A DNA stretch of 64,000 nt from Levilinea saccharolytica (GCF_001306035.1 NZ_LGCM01000014.1:62501-126500), one strand, 5' to 3'; numbered from the stretch's first letter, positions 35,571 through 43,820 are shown. Made by a program: numbers and translations. The notes: generated by a model not told the origin, from the letters alone.

Positions 35571-37055
35571 ATGATGAAAGCTTACGATGTAATTGTCATC
35601 GGAGGCGGGATTGTGGGCTGCATGACAGCGCGCTTTCTCTCGCGCTACCGCCTCAACATTTTGCTGATCGACAAGGCCGCCGATATCGGCACGGGCGCCT
35701 CCGCGGCCAACTCGGCCATCGTCCACGCCGGCTACGACCCCGAACCCGGTACGCTGAAAGCCAAAATGAACGTGCTCGGAAACGCCATGTGGGACACGCT
35801 CTCGGGCGAGCTGGGTTTTGAGTACGACCGGCGCGGCGACTACGTGGTGGCGATTGGGCCGGAGGAACTGGACACGCTGGATAAGCTGCTGGAACAGGGG
35901 CGGCGCAACGGTGTGCCCGGCATGCACGTGATTCTGGCGGACGAAATGCGCTCGCGCGAGCCTAACATCAACCCGCTGGTCAGCGGGGCGCTGTGGGCCC
36001 CCACCGGCGGCATCTGCGATCCCTTCATGGCCACCGTGGCCGCCGCCGAGAACGCCGTGGCCAACGGCGTCACCGTGCTGCTGGAAACCGAATTTCAAGA
36101 TTTCATCTTCGACGGCGCGCGCATTGTGGGTGTGCGCACCAATGTGGGAGATTTTGGCTGCCGCTGGGCGGTCAACGCCGCCGGGCTGTACGCCGACCAG
36201 GTGATGCACAAAGCCGGGGTGCGTCCCGAATTTAAGATCACCCCCCGCCGCGGAGAGTACGCCGTCTTAGACCGCGCCGAGCTGGAGGTGAACAATGTGC
36301 TCTTCCCCGTGCCCTCCGAACGCGGAAAGGGCATTCTGGTCACGGCCACCCTGCACGGCAACGCCATGGTCGGACCCAATTCGCAAATCGTGGACGACGC
36401 GGAAGACAGCGCCGTCACCAACGACGGCATGGCTGAAATTTGGGAAGGGGCGCAAAAGCTGATCCCCTCCCTCACCCCGCGCCTGGCTATCGCCGTCTTT
36501 GCCGGGCTGCGCGCCCACGGCAACGCCCCCTGCCTGACCCCAGGCGTTTCTCACAACCACGATTTCATCATCGAAACTCCACGCGAAGCCCCCGGGCTGG
36601 TGAACATCGGCGGGATCGAATCCCCTGGCCTGACCTCGGCCCCTGCCATCGCCCTGCACGTCATCGAGATGCTGCGCGAAGCGGGCGAGAAACTGGAAGA
36701 GAAGCCGGACTGGAACCCCATCCGCCCGCCCCGGCCGCACTTCCGCAAGCTGCCGCGCGAAGAGCAGATGAAGCTGATCAAAGCCGACCCGCGCTTTGGG
36801 CGCGTGATCTGCCGCTGTGAAATGGTCACCGAAGGCGAGATCATCGCCGAAATTCACGCCCCCATCCCCGCCCGCAATTACGACGCCATCAAGCGCCGCA
36901 CCTGGCTGGGAACCGGCCGCTGCCTGGGCTCGTTTGACATGCCGCGCGTGGTGGAAATCCTGGCCGAAGAGCTGGGCATCGCCCCCGAAGAGGTCACCAA
37001 AAAAGGCCCGGGGTCCGAATTTTTGACCCGCAAGACCAAAGCGTGGGAGGCCTGA
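35571..37055 (+). CDS. GlpA-like FAD-dependent dehydrogenase with BFD-like 2Fe-2S domain
   Basis: A 494-residue flavoprotein of the glycerol-3-phosphate dehydrogenase/2-hydroxyglutarate oxidase (DAO) family. The FAD motif is VIGGGIVGCMTARFLSRY at residues 6-24, and a second FAD contact is GGIESPGLTSAPAIA. The C-terminal bacterioferritin-associated-ferredoxin-like domain (about 400-460) has CRCE and a third Cys in GRCLGSFD, but the usual fourth Cys of the CxC...Cx4C pattern is Asp. It stands one base before a second flavoprotein and a DUF1667 gene; this trio occurs in many anaerobes, often beside glycerol kinase, and is thought to oxidise glycerol-3-phosphate. No glpK is in the window. Confidence 0.88.
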   Translation: MMKAYDVIVIGGGIVGCMTARFLSRYRLNILLIDKAADIGTGASAANSAIVHAGYDPEPGTLKAKMNVLGNAMWDTLSGELGFEYDRRGDYVVAIGPEELDTLDKLLEQGRRNGVPGMHVILADEMRSREPNINPLVSGALWAPTGGICDPFMATVAAAENAVANGVTVLLETEFQDFIFDGARIVGVRTNVGDFGCRWAVNAAGLYADQVMHKAGVRPEFKITPRRGEYAVLDRAELEVNNVLFPVPSERGKGILVTATLHGNAMVGPNSQIVDDAEDSAVTNDGMAEIWEGAQKLIPSLTPRLAIAVFAGLRAHGNAPCLTPGVSHNHDFIIETPREAPGLVNIGGIESPGLTSAPAIALHVIEMLREAGEKLEEKPDWNPIRPPRPHFRKLPREEQMKLIKADPRFGRVICRCEMVTEGEIIAEIHAPIPARNYDAIKRRTWLGTGRCLGSFDMPRVVEILAEELGIAPEEVTKKGPGSEFLTRKTKAWEA

Positions 37056-37056
37056 G

Positions 37057-38334
37057 ATGACGACAAAAGATCGCTATGATGTGGTCATTATCGGCGCAGG
37101 GCCGGGCGGCCTGGCAGCCGCCATCGCTGCCCGCCAAAACGGCGCAGAGGATGTGCTGGTGATCGAACGAGATAAGGAATTGGGCGGGATTTTGCAGCAG
37201 TGCATCCACAACGGCTTTGGCCTGGAGACCTTTCAGCAGGACCTCCCCGGCCCCAGCTATGCCCAACGCTTCATTGATCAGGCCCTGGATCACGGCGTGG
37301 AGTTCCTGCTGGATACGATGGTGCTGGATATCAGCTCGCAGCGGCGCATCTTTGCCACCGGCAAACACAGCGGCATTGTGGACCTGACCGCGCGCTCGGT
37401 GGTGCTTTCGATGGGCTGCCGCGAACGCACCCGCGCCCAAATCCGCATCCCCGGCATGCGCCCGGCAGGGGTGTACACCGCCGGAACCGCCCAGCGCTGG
37501 GTGAATGTGGAAGGCTTTATGCCCGGCAGCCGCTATGTCATCCTCGGCTCCGGCGACATCGGCATGATCATGGCCCGCCGCCTGACCCTGGAAGGGGCGC
37601 ATGTGGAGCGCGTGCTGGAAGTCATGCCTTACCTGACTGGCCTGACGCGCAACTATGTGCAGTGCCTGATGGATTTTGACATCCCCTTGCAGCTCAGCCA
37701 CACCGTCAAGCGCATCATCGGCCACAAGCGCGTTGAGGCCGTGGAAACCGTGCGCGTGGACGAGCGCTGGAACCCCATCCCCGGCAGCGAGGAGATCATC
37801 CCCTGCGATACCATGCTGCTTTCGGTGGGCCTCATCCCTGAGAACGAGCTTTCGCGCCAGGCGGGCGTGCTGATAGACCCGCTCACCGGCGGGCCCTTTG
37901 TGGACGACAGCTTCCAGACCAACATCCCCGGCATTTTCGCCGCCGGAAACGTGGTGCATGTCTACGACCTGGTGGATTGGGTCTCCGAAGCCGGGCGGCT
38001 GGCGGGCATCAGCGCCGCGCGCTTTGCCGCCCAGGTGCGGCGCAAAGAAAACCGCCTGGTGCCGCTGCTGGCGGGTGAAAATGTGCGCTATGTCGTGCCG
38101 CACCGCATGGACCGCGAAACTTTGGCCGAAACCCCCGTGCGCCTGCAATTGCGCGTACGTCAGCCGATTGAGTCGCCGGTGTGGGTGGAAGTGCGCAATC
38201 GCACCAATCTGATCGCGCGCAAGGGTGAGCTGTACGCCCGCCCCGGGGAAATCATCACCCTGGAAATCCCCACCACGGCCTATGACGAAGTGCAGAAAGC
38301 CGATGAACTGACCCTGGCTGTGGTCAAACGATAG
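37057..38334 (+). CDS. NAD(P)/FAD-dependent oxidoreductase of the GlpA-DUF1667 trio
   Basis: A 425-residue pyridine-nucleotide-disulfide-type flavoprotein. FAD binds at VVIIGAGPGGLAAAIAA (residues 8-24), NAD(P) probably at VILGSGDIGMIMARRL (about 163-178), and the second FAD motif is GIFAAGNVVHVYDLVDWVS. There is no redox-active CxxxxC pair. It resembles the A-subunit of opine/proline dehydrogenases and probably passes electrons from the GlpA-like partner to NAD(P) or a quinone route. It overlaps neither neighbour but leaves only one base to the first and eight to the third gene. Confidence 0.87.
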   Translation: MTTKDRYDVVIIGAGPGGLAAAIAARQNGAEDVLVIERDKELGGILQQCIHNGFGLETFQQDLPGPSYAQRFIDQALDHGVEFLLDTMVLDISSQRRIFATGKHSGIVDLTARSVVLSMGCRERTRAQIRIPGMRPAGVYTAGTAQRWVNVEGFMPGSRYVILGSGDIGMIMARRLTLEGAHVERVLEVMPYLTGLTRNYVQCLMDFDIPLQLSHTVKRIIGHKRVEAVETVRVDERWNPIPGSEEIIPCDTMLLSVGLIPENELSRQAGVLIDPLTGGPFVDDSFQTNIPGIFAAGNVVHVYDLVDWVSEAGRLAGISAARFAAQVRRKENRLVPLLAGENVRYVVPHRMDRETLAETPVRLQLRVRQPIESPVWVEVRNRTNLIARKGELYARPGEIITLEIPTTAYDEVQKADELTLAVVKR

Positions 38335-38342
38335 GTGAAACC

Positions 38343-38708
38343 ATGAGCGAAAAAACCAAAATCCTGTGCATCACCTGTCCCAAAGGCTGCACCCTGGAGG
38401 TCAGCCACGAAGGGCAGACGATTTTAGAGGTCAAACCGGGCTGCAAACGCGGGCATGCCTACGCCGCTAATGAGCTGGTGAACCCGCGCCGCATGGTGGC
38501 CACCACGGTCAACATCCGCGGCGGGCTGCATCCCCTGCTGCCGGTGTACACCTCGGCGCCTTTCCCCAAAGGGCGCATCCACGAGCTGCGCGAAGTGCTG
38601 CGCAAGGTGGAAGTGCAGGCCCCCATCCGCATGGGCGCGGTGGTGGTGGAAGACATTTTGGGAACGGGCGTGAACATTTTGGCCAGCCGCGATATGGCCC
38701 AGGCCTAG
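38343..38708 (+). CDS. DUF1667 protein
   Basis: A 121-residue protein with CITCPKGC near the N-terminus and a further Cys at GCKRGHAYA, giving four cysteines (CxxCxxxC...C) that could ligate an Fe-S cluster or zinc. This family is nearly always encoded after a GlpA-like and an FAD/NAD oxidoreductase, as here, and may be the electron-carrier or assembly subunit. The C-terminal half (about 55-121) has no known motif except the conserved PVYTSAPFPKG. Confidence 0.85.
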   Translation: MSEKTKILCITCPKGCTLEVSHEGQTILEVKPGCKRGHAYAANELVNPRRMVATTVNIRGGLHPLLPVYTSAPFPKGRIHELREVLRKVEVQAPIRMGAVVVEDILGTGVNILASRDMAQA

Positions 38709-38745
38709 CGCCCAATCCTTCAATTTCGCCGATTCAGCCCGCGCC

Positions 38746-39828
38746 TCATTCCGAGGGGCGGGCTTCGCGTTCCAGGAGCTGACGTTTGCGCTCCACCCCC
38801 CAGCGGTAACCGCCCAACTGGCCGCCCGCCGCCACCACACGGTGGCAGGGGATGGCCACCGCCAGGGTGTTGGCCCCGCAGGCCTGGGCCACCGCCCGCA
38901 CCGCCTTGGGGCTGCCCAGGCGCTGCGCCACCTGGCCGTAGGTGGCCGTCTGACCGGCGGGGATGTCTTGCAGGGCAGCCCATACCCGCCGCTGAAAAGC
39001 CGTGCCGCGAATATCCAGGGGCAAATGCAGTCCGCCGGCGGGTTCTTCTAAGAAGGTCAGCACCTGGCGCACCCAGCCTTCAAATTCTGCATCCGCAGAC
39101 ACCTGTTCGGCCTGCGGAAAGCGCGCCCGCAAAGCCGCTTCCAGCGCAGCCGGGTCAGATCCGAAATCAATGGCGCAGATGCCCGCCGCCGTGCGCGCCA
39201 CCAGCACCCAGCCCAAAAAAGAGGCCGCCACCGCGTACTGAATCTGCTGCCCTGAGCCGCCGTGCTGATATTGAGTCGGGCGCATGCCCAACTCGGCCGC
39301 CGACTGGGTGTAAAGCGGCGCGCTGGAGCCGTACCCCGCCGCGTACATGGCCTCGGTGACGGTGGTACCCGCCGTCAAGGCCCCGCGCAAACGCTCGCCG
39401 CGCTTCTGCAAAAAATACTGCTTGGGGGAGATACCCACGTGCTTCTTGAACAGGCGCTGAAAATGGTAGGGGCTCATGCCCGCCGCCTCGGCTAACTGCA
39501 TCAGGCTGGGGGAGCGCTCGGCCTCTTCCAGCGTGCGGCAGGCGTCCTGAATCAGCGCCAGGGCGGGTGAAAACGACTGCGGCAGCTGCGGCTGGCAGCG
39601 TTTGCACGGGCGAAAACCGGCCTGCTCGGCGGCCTGGGGGCTGCCAAAAAAGCGCACATGGTCGCGGCGCGGCAGACGCGAAGGGCAGGAGGGGCGGCAG
39701 TACACGCCCGTGGTGCTCACGCCGTAATACAGGCGACCGTCCAGGCGGGCGTCGCGGTTTTGCACAGCCTCCCAACAGGTGTCGGGGGAGAGGGTCAGCA
39801 TTTCGGTTTCAGGGGTCGCATTCATCAT
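38746..39828 (-). CDS. ada: Ada-type regulator and O6-methylguanine-DNA methyltransferase
   Basis: A 360-residue protein for adaptive repair of alkylated DNA. The N-terminal zinc domain (about residues 12-85) has the four-Cys set in GVYCRPSC and RPCKRC, one of which accepts methyl groups from phosphotriesters. An AraC-type helix-turn-helix follows (about 90-185, LAEAAGMSPYHFQRLFKKHVG). The C-terminal methyltransferase domain has the acceptor Cys in IPCHRVV. The start is ATG at 39828 (MMNATPETE), 2 bases after GGAAGGTGAC; the next codon is also ATG. Confidence 0.93.
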   Translation of the reverse strand: MMNATPETEMLTLSPDTCWEAVQNRDARLDGRLYYGVSTTGVYCRPSCPSRLPRRDHVRFFGSPQAAEQAGFRPCKRCQPQLPQSFSPALALIQDACRTLEEAERSPSLMQLAEAAGMSPYHFQRLFKKHVGISPKQYFLQKRGERLRGALTAGTTVTEAMYAAGYGSSAPLYTQSAAELGMRPTQYQHGGSGQQIQYAVAASFLGWVLVARTAAGICAIDFGSDPAALEAALRARFPQAEQVSADAEFEGWVRQVLTFLEEPAGGLHLPLDIRGTAFQRRVWAALQDIPAGQTATYGQVAQRLGSPKAVRAVAQACGANTLAVAIPCHRVVAAGGQLGGYRWGVERKRQLLEREARPSE

Positions 39829-39932
39829 GTCACCTTCCAGCGGGCAGATCGTCCAATTGTGATCCTGATGATACTGCACGGCAGCAGCGGCGGCTATTGG
39901 ATTCTTGCGCTGTCATTCTACCCCATGCGCAC

Positions 39933-39959
39933 AAAAAAAGGCCCCCCGTGAGGGAGGCC
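39933..39959 (-). terminator. Terminator of the sulfur operon
   Basis: On the minus strand GGCCTCCC, TCAC, GGGGGGCC and TTTTTTT, 26 bases after the DsrE-like stop codon. Confidence 0.85.
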
Positions 39960-39985
39960 GGTTTGTTCTATGCTGCTGCGTCGGG

Positions 39986-40486
39986 CTAGATGAAGATGAT
40001 CTGCGCGCCGTCGGTCATGTCCATGAAATCCGAGGCTGTGACGATGTCAATCACACCATCCACAAAATCTTCCTTCTTCAGGCCCATCATATCCACCGAC
40101 ATCTTGCAGGCGTACAGCTTGGCGCCCGCATCCACCAGCATTTGCAGATATTCGCTGACCGGAGGAACTTCCAGTTCCTTCATTTTGTCTTTCATCAGCT
40201 TGGTGGCGAAGGCGGTCATGCCCGGCAGCACACCCATCAGGTTGGGGATGCCCAGATTGCCGGTGTTCACGCCCATCATGGTCATCTTCATGCTGGTGTT
40301 AGCCACGGGCGCGATCTCCAGCTTGTCCACGCGGTTTTTGTTGATGAGGTCCATGCCCCAGAAGGTGAAGAAGATGGTGACATCAATGCCGTTGCCCAGC
40401 GCCGCCCAGCCCATCACCAGCGCCGGGTAGGCCATATCCAGGGTGCCCTTCGAGCAAATAAACGCAACTTTGCGGTCTTCAGCCAT
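39986..40486 (-). CDS. DsrE/DsrF-like family protein
   Basis: A 166-residue protein of the DsrE-like fold (DrsE2 or peroxiredoxin-like group). The N-terminal KVAFICSKGTLDMAYPALVMGWAA carries a Cys at about residue 11, and LVDAGAKLYACKMSVDMMGL carries the active-site Cys typical of this group near residue 126. These proteins relay sulfane sulfur in sulfur oxidation or tRNA thiolation. It ends the operon with the DsrC/TusE-like protein, which is the classic sulfur-relay partner. Confidence 0.85.
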   Translation of the reverse strand: MAEDRKVAFICSKGTLDMAYPALVMGWAALGNGIDVTIFFTFWGMDLINKNRVDKLEIAPVANTSMKMTMMGVNTGNLGIPNLMGVLPGMTAFATKLMKDKMKELEVPPVSEYLQMLVDAGAKLYACKMSVDMMGLKKEDFVDGVIDIVTASDFMDMTDGAQIIFI

Positions 40487-40523
40487 GTTTAACTCTCCTT
40501 ATGATCCATTACAGTGGGTTGAT

Positions 40524-40841
40524 TTAGACACAGCCTTCGGGCTTACCCAGACCGGCGATGTGGGCCACTTTCTTGGCGGGGCCTTTGGGGAAGAGGGTGA
40601 ACATCTCTTTGGTGGTGATGCCCGCGCCGTTGGTGATGGTGCGCAGGGTGGGGGCCTTGCCAGAAGCAGCGCCCACCTCGCGGCAGAAGTTGATCACTTT
40701 CCAATGGGCTTCGGTGAGTTCCTCAATGCCCTCTTCTTTAGCGATCTCCACCGCAATTTCCTGGGTCCATTCCGCGGGGTTGGTCATGAAACCTTCTTCG
40801 TTGACCGCGACGGTTTTGCCTGCAATTGTACGAGTAGCCAT
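40524..40841 (-). CDS. DsrC/TusE family sulfur-carrier protein
   Basis: A 105-residue sulfur carrier. The C-terminus GLGKPEGCV carries the penultimate Cys that holds persulfide. The second Cys, eleven residues earlier in true DsrC, is Ala here (VAHIAGL), so this is a single-Cys TusE-like version that can carry sulfur but not form the DsrC trisulfide. The middle contains WKVINFCREV and the family DNA-binding-like helix. The ATG at 40841 (MATRTIAGK) has GGAGG upstream; the longer frame is not conserved. Confidence 0.9.
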   Translation of the reverse strand: MATRTIAGKTVAVNEEGFMTNPAEWTQEIAVEIAKEEGIEELTEAHWKVINFCREVGAASGKAPTLRTITNGAGITTKEMFTLFPKGPAKKVAHIAGLGKPEGCV

Positions 40842-40889
40842 GTGTTCCTCCAGATTTGTTTTCTTTCCAATGGTTGATGAATTCACGGA

Positions 40890-41507
40890 TTAAGCGGGGC
40901 GAGTGGATGCCCCTAAAGCCTTCAGCGCGCGCAGCGCCAGCGCCAGCCCGCTGCGCACCGCCGGGTCATTCATCTGCCCCAGCAGGCCCAGCAGCGAAGG
41001 GGGTTGGGCGGGGGGAGCCGCCTTGACCGCCTGCAGCACCGGAACCAGCGTGCCGCCCAGGCGTTTCAGGTCGTCTTCGGTCAGCGTCCCGGCCACCTGA
41101 TCGGCCAGGTGAGCGCCCCCACGCACCAGGCCAAAATAGCCCTTGGTTTCCAAATCACCGGTCACTTCTGTGACCTTGTCCATACCCTCGCGCACCACCG
41201 GCCCCACGGTATCCAGCAGGTCGGTGACCGCGTCAATGTTATCCAGCAGCATTTCCAACTGGGGGGTGTGCTGGATGATCTTCTTGAGAATGCGCACCAG
41301 GTCTTCGGGGTTGAGGTATTCCTGCACCTCTTCCATCTCATCCGAGGCCAGACGCATCACGTCTTTGGCCACGGGCATGGCTGTTTCCAACAGTTCCTCG
41401 CGCGATTCGCGTTCCAGGGCGTTCAGTCGCGCCTGCTCAGATAAATAGGCCACCTGCGCGGTGAGCGCGTCCAATTTTTGGTTGAGTTCAGTCCACTGCG
41501 GATCCAT
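40890..41507 (-). CDS. DUF1641 family protein
   Basis: A 205-residue, mostly helical protein. The conserved DUF1641 part is about residues 50-150 (LETKGYFGLVRG and the preceding helices). DUF1641 proteins are usually encoded next to sulfide:quinone oxidoreductases or formate dehydrogenases and may connect them to the membrane; the biochemical role is unknown. AGGAGGC stands just before a double ATG and I choose the second one. It starts 8 bases after the SQR-like gene. Confidence 0.82.
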   Translation of the reverse strand: MDPQWTELNQKLDALTAQVAYLSEQARLNALERESREELLETAMPVAKDVMRLASDEMEEVQEYLNPEDLVRILKKIIQHTPQLEMLLDNIDAVTDLLDTVGPVVREGMDKVTEVTGDLETKGYFGLVRGGAHLADQVAGTLTEDDLKRLGGTLVPVLQAVKAAPPAQPPSLLGLLGQMNDPAVRSGLALALRALKALGASTRPA

Positions 41508-41515
41508 CATGCCTC

Positions 41516-42748
41516 CTAGGCTTTCCATTTACCCGCCATGGTCATGGTGGGCGGGAAAGGCAGTTCCTGACCCTTGAGGAGGATATTCCAGTACATCCAG
41601 CGGAACATCAGCTTGCCCCAGTGGTTGGCTTCGGATTCTTCCAGAAGGGTGAAGGGGCCCACCCCCGGCAGGGGATAACGCCCGGGCAGCGGTTCCTGGG
41701 TGTAATTGAAGTCAATCAGCAGGCCCTTGCCAAAACCGGATTCCAGGAAGCAGTTGGCGTGGCCGTCAAAATTTTCCACCAGCTTTTGGCCCGAGGTGTA
41801 GCGGATGAAATTCTCGCCGAACAGGTCAATGGCGTAGTGGGTCACCGAACCCGCTTTCGAAGCGGGCGCGTTGGAGGCGTCGCCCAGGACGAAAATGTTG
41901 TCGAATTTATCCGAGAGGAAGGTGTATTTGTTGACTGGCGAATAATTCAGCTCATCGCCCAGACCGGATTTGCCCACCACCTCGGCGCCCTTGTTGAGCG
42001 GGATGGTCACCAGCAGGTCAAAGGGCACTTCGCGCTCATCGTAAGAAACGATCTTCTTCTCATCCGGGTCAGCGCGCTCGATGTAGAACTCTGGCTCCAC
42101 ATGGATGCCTTTCTGCACCAGCAGTTCACCCAGCATTTTGGAGGCCATGGGCTTGGTGAAGGCGCCCGGCAGGGGGGTGGCATACACCAGTTCCACGCGG
42201 TCGCGGATGCCGCGCTCGTGGAAGAACCAATCCGCCAGCATTAAAAATTCCAGCGGGGCCACCGGGCACTTGATGGGGTTTTCCACTACGTTCACCACCA
42301 TGCGCCCACCTTCCCAGGTTTGCAGCTTCTTCCACAGTTCCACCGAGCCTTCAAACGAGTAGAAGGTGAAAATGGACTGGTTCCATTCGTGTTCGGCCAG
42401 GCCGGGGGTTTCTTCGGGGTGAATATCCGCACCGGTGGCGATGATCAAATAATCGTAGTCCAGGTACAGACCGCCCGTCAGCCGCACGCGGTTGTGCTCC
42501 GGCTCAATGATCTCAATTTCAGATTGGATCAGCTTAATCTGCGGGGGGATGAAATTACGCTTGGGCTTGATCACATCCTTTTTGGAATACACGCCAAAGG
42601 GGATGAACAAAAAGCCCGGCTGGTAATAATGCACGGGGTCTTGATCCACCAGGGTGATCTGCCATTCATCCATGTCCAACATGCGGTTCAAGCGGTTGGC
42701 CACCATCGTGCCCGCCGTACCGGCACCCAAGATCAGCAATTTTTTCAT
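41516..42748 (-). CDS. Sulfide:quinone oxidoreductase-like flavoprotein
   Basis: A 410-residue membrane-associated flavoprotein that likely oxidises sulfide and reduces quinone. FAD binds at LLILGAGTAGTMVANRL (residues 4-20) and at FVLGDASNAPASKAGSV (about 293-310). A Cys in ENPIKCPVAPLEF (about 165) corresponds to a catalytic SQR Cys; another lies in GHANCFLESG. The canonical first redox Cys is not obvious, so this may be a type III SQR-like or related enzyme. The C-terminus has a Trp-rich amphipathic segment (MFRWMYWNILL) for membrane contact. It follows the PocR regulator by 3 bases. Confidence 0.87.
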   Translation of the reverse strand: MKKLLILGAGTAGTMVANRLNRMLDMDEWQITLVDQDPVHYYQPGFLFIPFGVYSKKDVIKPKRNFIPPQIKLIQSEIEIIEPEHNRVRLTGGLYLDYDYLIIATGADIHPEETPGLAEHEWNQSIFTFYSFEGSVELWKKLQTWEGGRMVVNVVENPIKCPVAPLEFLMLADWFFHERGIRDRVELVYATPLPGAFTKPMASKMLGELLVQKGIHVEPEFYIERADPDEKKIVSYDEREVPFDLLVTIPLNKGAEVVGKSGLGDELNYSPVNKYTFLSDKFDNIFVLGDASNAPASKAGSVTHYAIDLFGENFIRYTSGQKLVENFDGHANCFLESGFGKGLLIDFNYTQEPLPGRYPLPGVGPFTLLEESEANHWGKLMFRWMYWNILLKGQELPFPPTMTMAGKWKA

Positions 42749-42751
42749 CGG

Positions 42752-43504
42752 TTACACTCCTTTGGATAACTGCGTGAGGTTCGCAATTTGCTTCAAACGT
42801 TCCATAAAACCGGTGCGTTCGCACAGGATGCTTTCCACCGCCCGCGAGGCCGTGAACGGCCAGGCTTCGGTGCGCACATGTTGATCCGGCGGGATGACGG
42901 CGATTTCTTCAGCAGCCGCGGCCAAATCGGACTGCAGGATGTCGTGCGCCTCGGCCAGGCGGCGGATGCGCTCGGCCTGCTCGCGGGGGTCGGAGGGCTG
43001 CCAGTAGAACTGGCCCGCCAGGAAAGCGCCCACCTGCTGGCCGCGGTCGGCGATGGGGGCGGCCACGTACTGCAATCCGGCGTGACAGGTGAAATATTTG
43101 CTGCCGGCCGCGCAGTTTTGAGCCACGTTTTCCCAGGAGGACTCACAGGCACGCCGCCCAGAGGGGGAGGCCAGGATCAACTGGCAGAAAGCGCACGGTC
43201 GGCTGACTTCGGTGACGGCTGCGCCGGAAGCGTCCACCACTACCGCGCTGATCTGCCCCACATCAGAGAACAAATCTTGGATGGTCTGCACGCAGTGGGT
43301 GGGGAAGGGACTTTCGGGATCTTGGTCGCTAGCGGCAGGCTGAGGGCTGCCCCCCACCATGCGTTCCACCTCGCTGCGCTGAAAGCGCCACTGCTGCCCG
43401 ATCTTCACGCCTTTCAGGCGGCCGTCTTGCAGCATGCGGTAGACCGTGATCCGGTCTACTTTGAGGATGTTTTGAACCTGGCGGGAGGTGAGGAAGTCGT
43501 CCAT
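42752..43504 (-). CDS. Excisionase-type HTH regulator with PocR sensory domain
   Basis: A 250-residue regulator. Residues 1-52 form a MerR-like excisionase helix-turn-helix (LTSRQVQNILKVDRITVYRML). Residues about 70-230 form a PocR domain with a cysteine set: PCAFC, RRAC, NCAAG and TCHAGL. PocR domains sense small ligands, and the Cys-rich set could bind a redox-active metal or cluster. It heads the SQR-DUF1641-DsrC-DsrE operon and probably senses sulfide, a redox change or a hydrocarbon derivative to control it. Two copies of ATGTTATAG lie upstream, 34 bases apart. Confidence 0.85.
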   Translation of the reverse strand: MDDFLTSRQVQNILKVDRITVYRMLQDGRLKGVKIGQQWRFQRSEVERMVGGSPQPAASDQDPESPFPTHCVQTIQDLFSDVGQISAVVVDASGAAVTEVSRPCAFCQLILASPSGRRACESSWENVAQNCAAGSKYFTCHAGLQYVAAPIADRGQQVGAFLAGQFYWQPSDPREQAERIRRLAEAHDILQSDLAAAAEEIAVIPPDQHVRTEAWPFTASRAVESILCERTGFMERLKQIANLTQLSKGV

Positions 43505-43516
43505 ATACTCTCTTTG

Positions 43517-43559
43517 CTATAACATTTAGCAACACTTAGATCATATCAACCTATAACAT
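43517..43559 (-). promoter_or_regulatory. Two ATGTTATAG direct repeats upstream of the PocR gene
   Basis: On the minus strand ATGTTATAG occurs at 43517-43525 and 43551-43559. They sit 13 and 47 bases before the regulator's start codon and could be its operator sites or -10-like sequences. Confidence 0.35.
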
Positions 43560-43646
43560 CTTATTACAGTGACAAATGTCATGGACGAATGTCATATTTG
43601 CGCAATTGTTCACAAATTCCCCCTACTCCTTTCAACGCAAAGGTCT

Positions 43647-43678
43647 GATCTGCAGATGACGCAGATTTCGCAGATCCA
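43647..43678. repeat. Dispersed repeat, family D, copy 2
   Basis: Starts GATCTGCAGATGACGCAGAT and ends TTTCGCAGATCCA, matching 14191-14220 with one base changed. Confidence 0.6.
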
Positions 43679-43709
43679 TCCCCGTTCCCGCCCTGTTATC
43701 ACGAACGCA

Positions 43710-43781
43710 CTTGGCGCCCTTGGCGCCTTCGCGGTTCAAAAACAGGTTTTTCACCGCTAAGCAACGAAGGACGCTAAGAAG
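43710..43781. repeat. Palindromic intergenic repeat, family B, copy 2
   Basis: TTGGCGCCCTTGGCGCCTTC and GCGGTTC on the left, ACCGCTAAGCAACGAAGG and ACGCTAAG on the right, as at 5941-6010. The 43505-43930 gap holds this, family D, and a family C hairpin, and no gene. Confidence 0.65.
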
Positions 43782-43792
43782 GCCATCTATGC

Positions 43793-43820
43793 GGTGCGTT
43801 CTATGAAGCTGAACGGCACC
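43793..43820. repeat. Family C hairpin without T-run
   Basis: GGTGCGTTC, a short loop and GAACGGCACC repeat the stem of the terminators at 6382 and 14252, but no run of T or A flanks it. It looks like a relic or a non-terminating copy. Confidence 0.45.

Noticed and set aside
38736-38764. Hairpin between DUF1667 and ada
   Set aside because: It overlaps the end of ada and no T-run follows in either direction, so it is not a convincing terminator.
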